From Lysinibacillus sphaericus (GTDB lineage Bacteria > Bacillota > Bacilli > Bacillales_A > Planococcaceae): a DNA stretch of 64,000 bases. The stretch covers positions 248,001-312,000 of the forward strand of contig NZ_SADV01000004.1 of the NCBI RefSeq assembly GCF_006864135.1, in the 5' to 3' direction. Shown here in pieces: positions 1 through 8,570 of this stretch. Both the position numbers and the translations under genes were made by a program. Under the pieces are notes generated by a model. It saw only the letters and a program-made list of their open reading frames with translations, did not search any database and was not told the origin of the DNA. Position 1 is the stretch's first letter. Each line of letters opens with the position of its first letter.

Positions 1-1019
1 CAAGCATTTTATCATTAGAGAAAGGTTACACGGCTTATTCTCCTAATGCTGGGCTTATTCAACTTCGAAAAGAAATTTCTGACTATTTATACAATAAATT
101 CAATGCAAAATATTCATTTGAAAATGAAATTTTAGTAACTGTAGGATCTTCTGAAGCTCTTGATATTGCTATAAGAACTATCGTTAATCCTGGTGATGAA
201 ATAATAGTGATAGAACCTAGCTATGTATCGTACTCTCCAATTATTGAAATGGCGGGTGGAAAAGTAGTAACTATCCAAGCATTGGCTAATTTTGATTTTA
301 AGCTCCAACCTGAGCAATTAGAAAAAGTTATAACAGAAAATACAAAAGGAATAATCATTTGCTCTCCTAATAATCCCACTGGAACTGTCCTAAATAGGAG
401 AGACCTTGAAAAAATTGCTGAGGTAATAGTAAAACATAATTTACTGGTCCTTTCGGATGAAATTTATGCGGAAATTTCTTATGATGCCCCCTTTACAAGT
501 ATGGTTTCCATCCCAGGTATGAAGGGTAGAACCATTTTAATAAATGGATTTTCAAAAGGTTTTGCTATGACAGGATGGAGATTAGGATTTGCTTGTGGAC
601 CATCAGAAATTATTCAAGGAATGTTGAAGGTACATCAATATTCCATAATGTGCGCTCCTACAATGTCTCAATTTGCAGCCATAGAAGCTTTAAGAAATGG
701 TCAGGGGCAAGTTAGAAAAATGGTACAAAGTTATAACGACCGTAGACGTTATATTGTTAAAGAATTCAATGAAATGGGACTTTCATGTCATTTACCAGGA
801 GGAGCTTTTTATGTATTCCCAAATATTTCTTCAACAGGCTTATCAAGTGAAGAATTTGCTGAAAAACTACTAATAGATGAACATGTTGCTGTAGTACCAG
901 GTTCAGTATTCGGTAAAGGTGGTGAAGGGTATATAAGATGTAGTTATGCTACTCGTTTTGAACTTTTACAAGAAGCCATGCTACGAATTAAAAGATTCAT
1001 AGATAAAGAAATTTTATAA
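1..1019 (+). CDS. Class I/II pyridoxal-phosphate aminotransferase (5' end outside window)
   Basis: The reading frame is open from base 3, so the start lies upstream of the window; the ATG at 207 is internal. The visible N-terminal part carries the substrate-side motif YTAYSPNAGL found in AspC/AraT/PatA-type aminotransferases, then the cofactor-phosphate turn (VGSSEALDIA), the NNPTG loop, the SDEIY aspartate/tyrosine pair, the Schiff-base lysine in NGFSKGFAMTGWRLG and a C-terminal arginine segment (GEGYIRCSYAT). All catalytic elements are intact. These enzymes swap an amino group between an amino acid and a 2-oxoacid in the cytosol; the substrate cannot be read from sequence. A TTG-started MFS transporter follows after 37 bases and probably shares the transcript, suggesting import or export of the amino acid, oxoacid or a related monocarboxylate. 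Confidence 0.9.
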   Translation, partial: SILSLEKGYTAYSPNAGLIQLRKEISDYLYNKFNAKYSFENEILVTVGSSEALDIAIRTIVNPGDEIIVIEPSYVSYSPIIEMAGGKVVTIQALANFDFKLQPEQLEKVITENTKGIIICSPNNPTGTVLNRRDLEKIAEVIVKHNLLVLSDEIYAEISYDAPFTSMVSIPGMKGRTILINGFSKGFAMTGWRLGFACGPSEIIQGMLKVHQYSIMCAPTMSQFAAIEALRNGQGQVRKMVQSYNDRRRYIVKEFNEMGLSCHLPGGAFYVFPNISSTGLSSEEFAEKLLIDEHVAVVPGSVFGKGGEGYIRCSYATRFELLQEAMLRIKRFIDKEIL

Positions 1020-1056
1020 AATATTTATCCAACAGAAAAGAAGTGAAATTAAGAAA

Positions 1057-2304
1057 TTGAAAATTCATTATGCGTGGATAATTGTACTAGTCATATTTAT
1101 AAATCTATTGGCTGTTCAAGGCGTTCGTTTATCATTTGGTGCATTTATTGAGCCTTGGGAAAATGACTTTCAATTGGACCGAGGAACAATTTCACTTATC
1201 TCAACAATTAGTTTTATTGTTTATGGAGTATCACAACCATTTATTGGAACATTAGTTGATAAGTTTGGTCCGCGCTTAATACTTTCATTAAGTACTATTC
1301 TAGTGGCAATTAGCTTTTTATTGATCGCTTTTGTCAATGATTTTTGGCAATTGATGATTATTTACGGACTATTTGTATCAATTGGGGTTGGAGGAGCATC
1401 AAATGTAGCTGCAACGGTAGTTGTTACAAACTGGTTTAATAAAAAACGGGGACTTGCTTTAGCAATAGTAGAAACTGGGTTTGGTGCAGGGCAAATGTTA
1501 CTTGTACCAGGGTCTCTTGCTTTAATACATTGGATTGGTTGGAAAGGAACTGTTAGTGTATTAGGCTTAATTCTGGCCACAGTAATCTTTCCAATAGTCT
1601 TGTTTTTCATACGAAATAATCCTGAAGATAAAGAGTTGGAACCTATAGGAGGCCATAGTAAAAAAGACAGTACAAAAATTAAAAAGAAAAAAAATAACAC
1701 ATTTTTTAATTGGGAAGTTTATCGAAAAAAACAATTTTGGTTCATTATTTTGCCTTTCGCGATTTGTGGTTTTACTACAACAGGATTAATGGACACTCAC
1801 TTAATCTCTATTGCACAGTTATGTGGTTTTTCAACAAGCATAACTGGCATAGCAGTCAGTGTTTTAGCCGCATTTAATATAATAGGAATAATAATTTCAG
1901 GTGTTATAGCTGATCGATGGAGTAGTCGTAAGTTCCTAATAGTTTTATATATAATTCGGCCACTTTCTCTTTTATTACTTTTCGATAATAGTAATCCTTA
2001 TCTATTCATAATTTTTGCTATGATTTTTGGTTTAGTTGATTTTGCAACTGTAGCTCCTACTCAATTATTAGCAACCCAACATTTTAAAAATTATTCAATA
2101 GGTTTTATTATAGGCTGGCTATTTCTTAGTCATCAAATAGGTTCTGCATTAGGGGCATATGTTCCAGGTCTAATGTATAATTTCCATGCCAATTATAATT
2201 CTTCTTTTTATCTATCGATAATTATTTTATTAATTGGTGCAACTTTCACCTTTTTACTTCCTGAGCAAAAGACTCTAGAGAAAAAAAAACAAAGTACTAT
2301 TTAA
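1057..2304 (+). CDS. MFS transporter, monocarboxylate/oxalate-formate antiporter-like
   Basis: A 415-residue integral membrane protein with twelve predicted hydrophobic segments in two halves split by a basic loop around residues 195-220 (rich in Lys). The N-terminal half starts MKIHYAWIIV, a pattern common in the oxalate/formate and monocarboxylate MFS branch, and has the loop 2-3 signature DKFGPR typical of MFS proteins; GVGGASNVAATVVVTNWFNKKRGLA fits helix 4-5 of that branch. The start is TTG at 1057; an upstream AGAAGTGA stretch is a weak ribosome binding site. It lies directly behind the aminotransferase and was probably co-transcribed with it, so the natural substrate may be a 2-oxoacid or an amino acid derivative (inference). 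No partner regulator is adjacent. Confidence 0.85.
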   Translation: MKIHYAWIIVLVIFINLLAVQGVRLSFGAFIEPWENDFQLDRGTISLISTISFIVYGVSQPFIGTLVDKFGPRLILSLSTILVAISFLLIAFVNDFWQLMIIYGLFVSIGVGGASNVAATVVVTNWFNKKRGLALAIVETGFGAGQMLLVPGSLALIHWIGWKGTVSVLGLILATVIFPIVLFFIRNNPEDKELEPIGGHSKKDSTKIKKKKNNTFFNWEVYRKKQFWFIILPFAICGFTTTGLMDTHLISIAQLCGFSTSITGIAVSVLAAFNIIGIIISGVIADRWSSRKFLIVLYIIRPLSLLLLFDNSNPYLFIIFAMIFGLVDFATVAPTQLLATQHFKNYSIGFIIGWLFLSHQIGSALGAYVPGLMYNFHANYNSSFYLSIIILLIGATFTFLLPEQKTLEKKKQSTI

Positions 2305-2416
2305 GTATGGGAGATTAACATCTAATTTAAATGTGTGCTTTTATTTAGGACATGTAAATAATTTTGTTTATTTTACTTATGTTGAATAAACAAAATGCGA
2401 CAAGATAAACATTAAT

Positions 2417-2483
2417 GGAAGACACCAAAGTCTAAACTAATTTTTACGTTGAAGTAAAGTTTAGACTTTGATGTCCTTGTCCA
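2417..2483. repeat. Hairpin repeat R2, copy 1
   Basis: Imperfect palindrome with arms reading AAAGTCTAAAC and GTTTAGACTTTG around a short loop, preceded by GAAGACACC and followed by GTCC. Near-identical copies lie at 17461-17527 (same orientation) and 27033-27100 (inverted). It has no coding potential and looks like a miniature dispersed element or the end of a larger one. Confidence 0.75.
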
Positions 2484-2768
2484 TTTGTCTGTAGATTCTT
2501 ATCCATATACCAGATATTATGGGGAGTTGACGTATCTAAGGGGGAATTTCTGTTACAGGTTGAGAAAAACTATTATATAGTACGAACGGAACAGGTTTAG
2601 TTTAAAAGATTGTTAAAGAGGCAAATGGAAGTAGCTAAATGGATTCCTTTAGGAAACATAGATGATGGATACAAAATATGGGCAGGAACAAAAATTAGAA
2701 TGTACAATGTTGTATAAGAAACCATAGACTATCAAAAAACTCATAATTGCTACAATACTAAATACAAT

Positions 2769-2862
2769 TTTAGCTAAGTATGAAACTTTTTTATAAAAGC
2801 TTCATACTTAGCTAAAACTAAAAACTCTATTTTGAACAATCTTTTATCAAAATGGAGTTTTT
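2769..2862. terminator. Two back-to-back hairpins
   Basis: First hairpin 2769-2818 has 17-base near-perfect arms (TTTTAGCTAAGTATGAA and its complement). The second, 2821-2862, has arms AAAACTC and GAGTTTTT plus a complementary TTTTGA/TCAAAA inner part and ends in a T run, as in an intrinsic terminator. They are far downstream of the MFS gene (stop at 2304), so the terminated transcript is not obvious. Confidence 0.5.
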
Positions 2863-3014
2863 GCATTCGCTAAATAAGGATTGAAAAGAATTTTTTTATC
2901 AAACCTTATTCCAAGCCAACTTTAAAAAACCTTTAATTAAAATATAACGTATAAAAAACTACCCACTCCAGCGAATGGTAGTCTTAAAAGTGTTGATTTA
3001 TATAAAGTTTGATG

Positions 3015-3042
3015 AAAAATCCTGTTAATTCAGGATTTTTTT
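3015..3042 (+). terminator. Intrinsic terminator-like hairpin
   Basis: AAAATCCTG, a short AATT loop, then CAGGATTTTTTT: a GC-poor but perfect stem with seven Ts. It sits just before the group II intron fragment at 3045. Confidence 0.55.
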
Positions 3043-3044
3043 AT

Positions 3045-3087
3045 GTGTGCCCGGTATGCGTATGAACTATAGGGTGCAAGTCCCGAA
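3045..3087 (+). mobile_element. Group II intron 5' end fragment
   Basis: The stretch begins GTGTGCCCGG and continues with ...AACTATAGGGTGCAAGTCCCG, the usual beginning of domain I of bacterial group II introns (GUGYG 5' consensus, then the conserved ...UAGGGUG...AGUCCC region). The rest of the intron, including a reverse transcriptase and domain V, is absent: within 50 bases the sequence turns into recombinase and repeat debris. A remnant, not a working intron. A second fragment of the same kind is at 31725-31896 on the other strand. Confidence 0.55.
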
Positions 3088-3090
3088 TAC

Positions 3091-3122
3091 AATACAAATT
3101 CATCAATGGCTGTATGTATGAA
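3091..3122 (-). pseudogene. Fragment of a XerC-like recombinase 5' end
   Basis: Read on the minus strand the bases encode H-T-A-I-D-E-F-V-L, matching the N-terminal H-A-A-I-D-E-F-V-L of the broken recombinase at 25882-26772 at nearly every base. It is followed (on +) by a copy of the same repeat (R1) that lies upstream of that recombinase, so this is a scar of the same element. Confidence 0.5.
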
Positions 3123-3163
3123 TCATCACAAGTGCAAGTCGAAAAAGTTCTATGGGGAAATGA

Positions 3164-3296
<133 letters not shown>

Positions 3297-3415
3297 ATTA
3301 TCGTTTAATATAGATTTGTCCAATTAAATTCGACACCCTAAAACTGTAGTCTATAGTTGCAGAAAATCAGGGAAGTATTCTCCCTGAATTATGTCAAAAA
3401 AGGAAACATGGAATG

Positions 3416-3494
3416 TTTTATTGTGCGCTGTGAGAACGATCGAGATGGGCAAACGGTACGTGTTACTGAATCTCGATACGTTTCATAGCGTTGT
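3416..3494. repeat. Dispersed hairpin repeat R3, copy 1
   Basis: About 80 bases with an internal palindrome ATCGAGAT...ATCTCGAT around GGGCAAACGGTACGTGTTAC. A second copy at 17297-17377 matches at most positions. The two copies bracket the envelope-gene block in direct orientation. Confidence 0.75.
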
Positions 3495-3636
3495 TATTAT
3501 TGTATAAACGTTATTTTAATATAGTCAATATTTAATTTTATACAATGAATTTAAGGGAACAGCATAGTAAAATTTATAAATTAAAGAGTATAGAAATAAA
3601 AAATAATGTAATTATAAGAGAAAGAATGGAGAAAAT

Positions 3637-4323
3637 ATGCAAAAAAACATTTTAATTGTAGAAGACGAAGATATTTTACGTGAAATAGTTAAAGATTATT
3701 TATTAAATGAAGGTTACGGTGTGCTAGAAGCAGCAGATGGAAAAGAAGCTTTAACCATATTTGAAGAACACGAAGTACATTTAATTATTTTAGATATAAT
3801 GTTGCCGGAGTTAGATGGATGGTCTGTTTGTAGAAGGATTCGAAAATCATCCAATGTACCTATCATTATGTTAACGGCTCGTGTGGATGAAGATGACACA
3901 TTACTTGGTTTTGAGCTAGGTGCAGATGATTATGTTACAAAGCCTTATAGTCCGCCAATTTTATTAGCAAGAGCGAAACGATTGATTGAAAGTCGAAATT
4001 CTTCTGCAGAAAATGAATCAACTGAAGATAGATTATCCAGTAGTGGCATCCATGTACATTTTCCCTCACGTACAGTAACTGTAGATGGAGAAACGATAAC
4101 CCTGACACATACTGAGTTTGAAATATTAACGTATTTAATGCAAAATCAAGGGATTATTATCACGAGAGAACAATTAATTATTAAAATCTGGGGTTATGAA
4201 TTTGCTGGGGATGATCGTACTGTCAACAGTCATATCCGTAATTTGCGTCATAAATTAGGACATAAAGCAACTTGTATTGTAACTGTTGTCCGAGCTGGTT
4301 ATAAATTTGAGGGGAATGTATGA
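3637..4323 (+). CDS. OmpR/PhoB-family response regulator
   Basis: 228 residues: an N-terminal receiver domain (acidic pair at E9-D10, phospho-acceptor D53 in IILDIMLPELDG, conserved Thr in MLTAR, switch Lys in DDYVTKPYSP) and a C-terminal winged-helix DNA-binding domain (about residues 130-226; LTHTEFEILTYLMQNQG and DDRTVNSHIRNLRHKLG, ending in the usual RAGYKF wing). The ATG is preceded by GGAGAAAAT. The stop overlaps the start of the sensor kinase (ATGA), so the pair is translationally coupled. Such regulators bind head-to-tail 11-bp repeats; a TATCT-N6-TATCT direct repeat of exactly that geometry precedes the amidase gene directly downstream and three other promoters nearby (6153, 14267, 15716, and 12524 on minus). 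I infer that these are its targets. Confidence 0.93.
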   Translation: MQKNILIVEDEDILREIVKDYLLNEGYGVLEAADGKEALTIFEEHEVHLIILDIMLPELDGWSVCRRIRKSSNVPIIMLTARVDEDDTLLGFELGADDYVTKPYSPPILLARAKRLIESRNSSAENESTEDRLSSSGIHVHFPSRTVTVDGETITLTHTEFEILTYLMQNQGIIITREQLIIKIWGYEFAGDDRTVNSHIRNLRHKLGHKATCIVTVVRAGYKFEGNV

Positions 4324-6110
4324 AAAAAGGCATAGTATTAAAATTATTTTTGCTGACAACAGCATTATGTACACTTATTTTAGTTACTATTTTTATTGGA
4401 CAAACCATTTTTTTTAAGCAATTCTATGCTAACAGAAAAGTCAATGATGTTATAACAAGTATTGAATCTTTTGAAAAAGCATATGTAAAGGTTGAGTATG
4501 ATTCTAAAAAAATTCAAGAGTTGGAACAAAACTTTTACCAAAAAAATGCAGCATGGATTACAACGTTAGACAGTGTAGGAAATATTAAAACCGCAAATGA
4601 TTTTTCTTTAGAAATACAATTAGATCCTTCTAAAAACAAGAATTTCTCTAATCGTGTAATTCATATCCCACTATATAGTTTTATCGATATAGAAGATATA
4701 CATCGAACGGCTTTTCTTTTAGAGCAGGGCAATCGAATTACTATTGATGGAGTACAAAAAGGTGAAAAAATGGTTCCTGCAATTTTAACAATTGAAAATG
4801 GGAATGTTGCTCTAGAGAATAAGCAACTATCAGAAATGTTATATGGAAAACAAACTCCAGAACCTACACCAAAAACAGATTCACAAATATATGTAGTAGG
4901 AAGTATTAAGAAAGTACAACTACCACAGGGAATAGTTGGGACGAACTTTATTTATGCCAATAGTGTGTTAATAAACAGGGTAAAACAATTTCAAGTGAAC
5001 TTAATTATGAATGAAAATCATAATAATTTTGTTTCTACAGAAATAATGGATTATGAGGAGAATGGTGTTAAATATAAAATAATAATTAAACCGACAAAAG
5101 ATTCTACTGGTAAAATAAATTATATTTTTGCTATGACATCATTACAACCAGTCGATGAAGCTGTGCAGATGATAAAGGATTATTATGTATATTTAATTAT
5201 ATTTGTATTACTTCTTATAGTTTTAGTATCATTCTACTACTCCAAAAAAATTGCGAAACCATTGCTACAAATAAATAATACTACAAAAAAAATCGCGGAT
5301 TTGGATTTTTCAGAAATGATACCTATTACTACCAAAGATGAAATTGGCAATTTATCGCACAATATTAATACACTTTCAAAAACTTTGCATTCCTATATTA
5401 CTCAGCTGCAAGAAGATATAGAGAAAGAAAAACAATTAGAAAATACACGTAAAGAATTTATTGCCGGTGTTTCACATGAATTGAAAACGCCTTTAAGTAT
5501 CATGAAAAGCTGTATTTCAATTCTGGAAGACGGAGTCGCTAGTAATAAAAAAGATTATTACTTTAAAGCAATGTCAAAAGAAGTAGATAAGATGGATACG
5601 CTTATTATTGATATGCTGGAGCTAGCAAAATTTGAATCCGGTACGTATAAGATGGAAATGGATGTTTTCTTTATTGATGAGATTATAGAGTATATATACG
5701 AGCAAGTAGCTTTAGACATAACTAATAAGCAATTGCATGTTCGTAAGTATCTTTCAAAAATTGAAGTAGTTGCAAATCAAAATAGAATTGAGCAGGTTAT
5801 TACGAATTTTATTACCAATGCTATTCGTTATACGCCAGAAAACGAAAATATTATTATTTCAACTATTGAAGAAGAAGAACGTGTGAAGGTATGTGTAGAA
5901 AACAAAGGGACACATATCGCTCCAGAACATTTAGAGAAAATATGGGATCGTTTTTATAGGGGAGATACCTCCCGTCAACGTTCCAAAGGTGGGACAGGAT
6001 TGGGCCTTGCTATTTCCAAAAATATTTTAGAGTTACATGGCGTACAATTTGGTGTATCAAATACTGAAGATGGCGTATTATTTTACTTCTATTTAAATAA
6101 AAAAGTGTAG
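4320..6110 (+). CDS. Membrane sensor histidine kinase with large extracytoplasmic domain
   Basis: 596 residues. A first membrane helix (about 7-28), an unusually large outer domain (about 30-285) with no motif I recognise, a second helix (about 288-308), a HAMP linker, then the catalytic core: H386 in GVSHELKTPLS for autophosphorylation, N box in NFITNAIRYTP, and G boxes in FYRGDTSRQRSKGGTGLGLAIS. All catalytic motifs are present. It phosphorylates the overlapping response regulator. The big sensor domain suggests it reads an envelope signal, in keeping with the amidase, deacetylase and O-acetylation genes around it; the signal itself is unknown. A strong terminator follows the stop, so the amidase has its own promoter. 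Confidence 0.93.
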   Translation: MKKGIVLKLFLLTTALCTLILVTIFIGQTIFFKQFYANRKVNDVITSIESFEKAYVKVEYDSKKIQELEQNFYQKNAAWITTLDSVGNIKTANDFSLEIQLDPSKNKNFSNRVIHIPLYSFIDIEDIHRTAFLLEQGNRITIDGVQKGEKMVPAILTIENGNVALENKQLSEMLYGKQTPEPTPKTDSQIYVVGSIKKVQLPQGIVGTNFIYANSVLINRVKQFQVNLIMNENHNNFVSTEIMDYEENGVKYKIIIKPTKDSTGKINYIFAMTSLQPVDEAVQMIKDYYVYLIIFVLLLIVLVSFYYSKKIAKPLLQINNTTKKIADLDFSEMIPITTKDEIGNLSHNINTLSKTLHSYITQLQEDIEKEKQLENTRKEFIAGVSHELKTPLSIMKSCISILEDGVASNKKDYYFKAMSKEVDKMDTLIIDMLELAKFESGTYKMEMDVFFIDEIIEYIYEQVALDITNKQLHVRKYLSKIEVVANQNRIEQVITNFITNAIRYTPENENIIISTIEEEERVKVCVENKGTHIAPEHLEKIWDRFYRGDTSRQRSKGGTGLGLAISKNILELHGVQFGVSNTEDGVLFYFYLNKKV

Positions 6111-6132
6111 ATTTAAGTTCTACACTTTTTTA
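6098..6132 (+). terminator. Terminator of the two-component operon
   Basis: AAAAAGTGTAGA, a TTTAAGT loop, then TCTACACTTTTTT; starts inside the last codons of the kinase gene. Confidence 0.85.
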
Positions 6133-6152
6133 ATTTTAAACAATATCGATCT

Positions 6153-6188
6153 AATCTGCATTTTATCTTTATCAGTATTCATTAATAT
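6153..6188 (+). promoter_or_regulatory. Direct-repeat operator plus -10 of the amidase gene
   Basis: AATCT-N6-TATCT (6153-6168), a conserved TTATC tail ending at 6173, a 9-base gap and a TAATAT -10 hexamer (6183-6188). The same arrangement, with the same 9-base gap, precedes the amidase pseudogene (14267), the deacetylase gene (15716) and, on the minus strand, the SGNH gene (12524). No good -35 hexamer is present, as expected for an activator-dependent promoter. The 11-bp period fits OmpR/PhoB-type binding. Confidence 0.65.
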
Positions 6189-6232
6189 TTTCATTAGAAA
6201 ATGAATTGAAAGCTGATAAGGAGATAGTTGAA

Positions 6233-6916
6233 ATGAACAAAAGAGCGATATTGTTTTTAATTATTATGTTAATAATAGGCATAGGTTTTAGTTTAGTAAG
6301 TGCTAAAGGACAGAAAAATGTATCAAAAGAAGATTTCCGCTTGAGTGGAAAAACAATTGTCATTGATCCGGGTCATGGTGGAAGAGATAGAGGGACAGAA
6401 GGAAAGGTCCTAGGGACAATTGAAAAAGACCTTAATTTAATAGTAGCTCTAAATATAAAAAAAGAGCTAGAAAATAGAACGGATGCAAAAGTTATTTTAA
6501 CACGTGAAAACGATACTAGTTTACTTCCAGAAACGAAGCAAAAAGAAGAATTACAAGCACGTGTCAAAGTGGCTAAAGACCATTCAGCAGATCTATATAT
6601 TAGCATTCACCATGATGCTTTTGAGGATACAAATGTAAAAGGAATAACAACTCATTATGGAGTTAATAAAAGAAAAGATAAGAAATTGGCTAAAATTGTA
6701 CAAAAAGCTATTTTTAATCAAAATATAGATACTCGCGATAGAGGTGTTCAAGGTAGCGATTACCTTGTTCTAAGAGAAAATTCTTCACCAGCAATTTTAA
6801 TTGAGTTAGGCTTTACATCTAACGAAGATGATGAAAAAACAATGAATTCAGCAGAATTCCAAGAAAAAACGCAACAGGGTATTGTTGATGGCATCATTGA
6901 GTATTTTACTAGTTAA
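6233..6916 (+). CDS. N-acetylmuramoyl-L-alanine amidase (Amidase_3), membrane-anchored or secreted
   Basis: The ATG at 6233 is chosen over an upstream in-frame TTG because AAGGAGATAG lies at proper distance before it. The 227-residue product has a hydrophobic N-terminal signal or anchor (about residues 5-24) and one Amidase_3 domain: zinc ligands in IDPGHGG, the Glu in GTIEKDLNL and the His in SIHHDAF, and the catalytic Glu in AILIELGFTSN. It should cleave the bond between N-acetylmuramic acid and L-alanine in peptidoglycan. It has no SPOR or LysM wall-binding domain, so resembles CwlD-type enzymes. Its promoter carries the shared operator, and a decayed paralogue with the same promoter lies at 14267-14520. 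Confidence 0.9.
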   Translation: MNKRAILFLIIMLIIGIGFSLVSAKGQKNVSKEDFRLSGKTIVIDPGHGGRDRGTEGKVLGTIEKDLNLIVALNIKKELENRTDAKVILTRENDTSLLPETKQKEELQARVKVAKDHSADLYISIHHDAFEDTNVKGITTHYGVNKRKDKKLAKIVQKAIFNQNIDTRDRGVQGSDYLVLRENSSPAILIELGFTSNEDDEKTMNSAEFQEKTQQGIVDGIIEYFTS

Positions 6917-6932
6917 CAAAATTACTAAATTG

Positions 6933-6979
6933 AAAATACAATTCTTTCTATGATTTAATCAGAAAGAATTGTATTTTTT
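6933..6979 (+). terminator. Terminator of the amidase gene
   Basis: 17-base arms (AAAATACAATTCTTTCT and complement) around an 11-base loop, followed by a T run. Confidence 0.85.
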
Positions 6980-7494
6980 GTATGTTCAATTGAATTGGTA
7001 AAAATAGGAGAGTTTTGTATTAAAAAAAGACGTAACAGATACACGTATTGAAGGGACAGGAGAAAGCATTCATTACGCATCTGCTATAAAGAGCGATAAA
7101 TGCTATGACAGTTGGATATTTCCTCCTTATAAAGTGGATTGACCAGTAACCTCTATCTAATATCTTCGCTTGTTATACGGGATCACTTTGCCCCCAACCA
7201 GCCTAATCAGGTGTTAACAAGTAGGAGGCGAACAGTTTAGTTATCGGGATCAAGACCCACGGCAGGTCCGTTCTACCCCGGCTACTATCAATCTATAAAT
7301 TGAATAAAAACAGTCAACAAAATTTATCCAGTTGACCTTATAATCCGAACGGAGCAGGTTTGTTGAATAACGTCGTTTGACTTGTGCTCAACAATCGGGC
7401 CATAATGTGGAATAATAAAATTCGGTATTATTTTAATGTGTAGCAGACTTAGTAATTACATTTTTTTATTTTTTAAACAATGAGGAGAGTCAAT
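6980..7494. other. Gap with possible insertion-sequence debris
   Basis: No intact gene. 7140-7290 is GC-richer than its surroundings and may be the relic of an insertion sequence or transferred gene, but I cannot name it. 7336-7410 (CCGAACGGAGCAGGTTTGTT ... CTCAACAATCGGGC) resembles stretches at 8022-8110 and 2576-2605 and is listed as a repeat. The msrA promoter is presumably in the last 80 bases. Confidence 0.5.
7336..7410. repeat. Degenerate dispersed repeat (copies also at 8022-8110 and 2576-2605)
   Basis: Shared words: GAACGGAGCAGGTTTGTT, TCAACAATCGGGC and, in the 8-kb copy, GGGCGCGATTGTTTAATTAG. Similar phrases recur around small Bacillus genes as decayed mobile DNA. The two main copies bracket msrA. 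Confidence 0.4.
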
Positions 7495-7965
7495 ATGGAA
7501 GTAGTATATTTTGCAGGTGGATGTTTATGGGGAGTACAAGCTTTTATAAAAACTTTACCTGGAGTTAAGTTTACAGAAGCAGGAAGAGCTAATGGGACAA
7601 GTCATACACTTGAGGGTGATTATGATGGATATGTCGAATGTGTAAAAACAAGATTTGATCCGACAGTTGTAACAATCAGGGAATTAATGGGGTATTTATT
7701 TGAAATCATTGATCCATACAGTTTGAATAAACAAGGACAGGATGTTGGCGAGAAATACAGAACCGGAGTATATAGTGAAAAGCCTGAACACTTAAAAGAG
7801 GCGAAGGCGTTTCTTAGTGAGAGAAATGATTACGACCTTATAGTTGTTGAAGTATTACCCCTTACAAACTATATGAGAAGTGCAGAAGAACATCAAGATC
7901 GATTAGCTAAATGTCCAAATGATTATTGTCATATTCCAGAAGAAATATTAAGTAGGTATAAGTAA
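7495..7965 (+). CDS. msrA: Peptide methionine sulfoxide reductase A
   Basis: 156 residues from the ATG at 7495, which has AGGAGA at proper distance; the ATG at 7480 would overlap that site. The nucleophilic cysteine is C10 in FAGGCLWG (the usual form is GCFWG). Further MsrA motifs follow: EGDYDGYVECV for the family's E/Y substrate pocket, FEIIDPYSLNKQGQDVG (family: HDPT..N.QG.D.G) and YMRSAEEHQDRL. It repairs methionine-S-sulfoxide residues in oxidised proteins using thioredoxin. It is a short MsrA with no fused MsrB and few C-terminal cysteines, so recycling may differ from the E. coli enzyme. The Leu for Phe and the missing His in the HDPT equivalent make it a divergent member. It stands alone between two copies of a degenerate repeat. 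Confidence 0.87.
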   Translation: MEVVYFAGGCLWGVQAFIKTLPGVKFTEAGRANGTSHTLEGDYDGYVECVKTRFDPTVVTIRELMGYLFEIIDPYSLNKQGQDVGEKYRTGVYSEKPEHLKEAKAFLSERNDYDLIVVEVLPLTNYMRSAEEHQDRLAKCPNDYCHIPEEILSRYK

Positions 7966-8251
7966 GGGAGATTATTAAAAGATGGTTTATGGCATCTTTA
8001 GTTTTTAGAAATACTTTACCCTATAATAAGGGGAGCAGAACTGTTTAGTCATTTCAACGATCGGGCGCGATTGTTTAATTAGCGTCTCTGTTCTTCTTAA
8101 ACTCCCATGAAAGAACTTAATCATCTTTCATTTTCTGTGGTGACGTGCTGCTTTTTGCACTTCATGGATGGCTAACGGGACTTTAGTGCAATAAGGGTTT
8201 CAAAAGCAATCAAACTTTTTTATAAAAAAATTTAATCTTCCACATTAGTAT

Positions 8252-8343
8252 AAGAGTATGTTTTGATCAATTTTTTTCAAAACATGCTCTTTAGATTTGT
8301 TCTCAAATAAAGATTGATAAAATTAATTTAATCAATCTTTTTT
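8252..8343 (+). terminator. Two terminator-like hairpins
   Basis: 8252-8291 has arms AAGAGTATGTTTTGA and TCAAAACATGCTCTT; 8309-8343 has arms AAAGATTGAT and ATCAATCTTT followed by Ts. Confidence 0.5.
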
Positions 8344-8532
8344 AAATCTACACCTTAAATACTGATGGATTGAAGAAATACCATTTAAACAGTGTAAGAG
8401 ATGGGGAGAAGATTAAAAGCAATTAATTAATAAGGAAATAAAGTGATGTGGAATAGTAAAAGAAGCAAAGTGAATGTCTAATTAAACATTTAAATACATT
8501 TATCGCTGTGGTAAGTCCTTAATGCAAGAAAA

Positions 8533-8561
8533 AAATAGAGAGTGGGGAACACTCTCTATTT
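8533..8561 (-). terminator. Terminator of the O-acetylation operon
   Basis: AAATAGAGAGT, loop, ACTCTCTATTT; on the minus strand it is followed by a run of Ts and lies 10 bases after the DUF4358 stop. Confidence 0.85.
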
Positions 8562-8570
8562 TAGACAATT

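Larger units (their letters stand above)
7966..8570. other. Gap with repeat and hairpins
   Basis: Holds the second degenerate repeat copy (8022-8110), a hairpin at 8252-8291, a terminator-like hairpin at 8309-8343 and the leftward terminator at 8533-8561. No gene seen. Confidence 0.6.

Noticed and set aside
3421-3494. tRNA-like fold in repeat R3
   Set aside because: No TTC loop motif or acceptor pairing; it is a simple hairpin found twice.
3636-6110. VanR/VanS-type glycopeptide resistance system
   Set aside because: No vanHAX genes follow, and the kinase has a sensor domain far larger than VanS.
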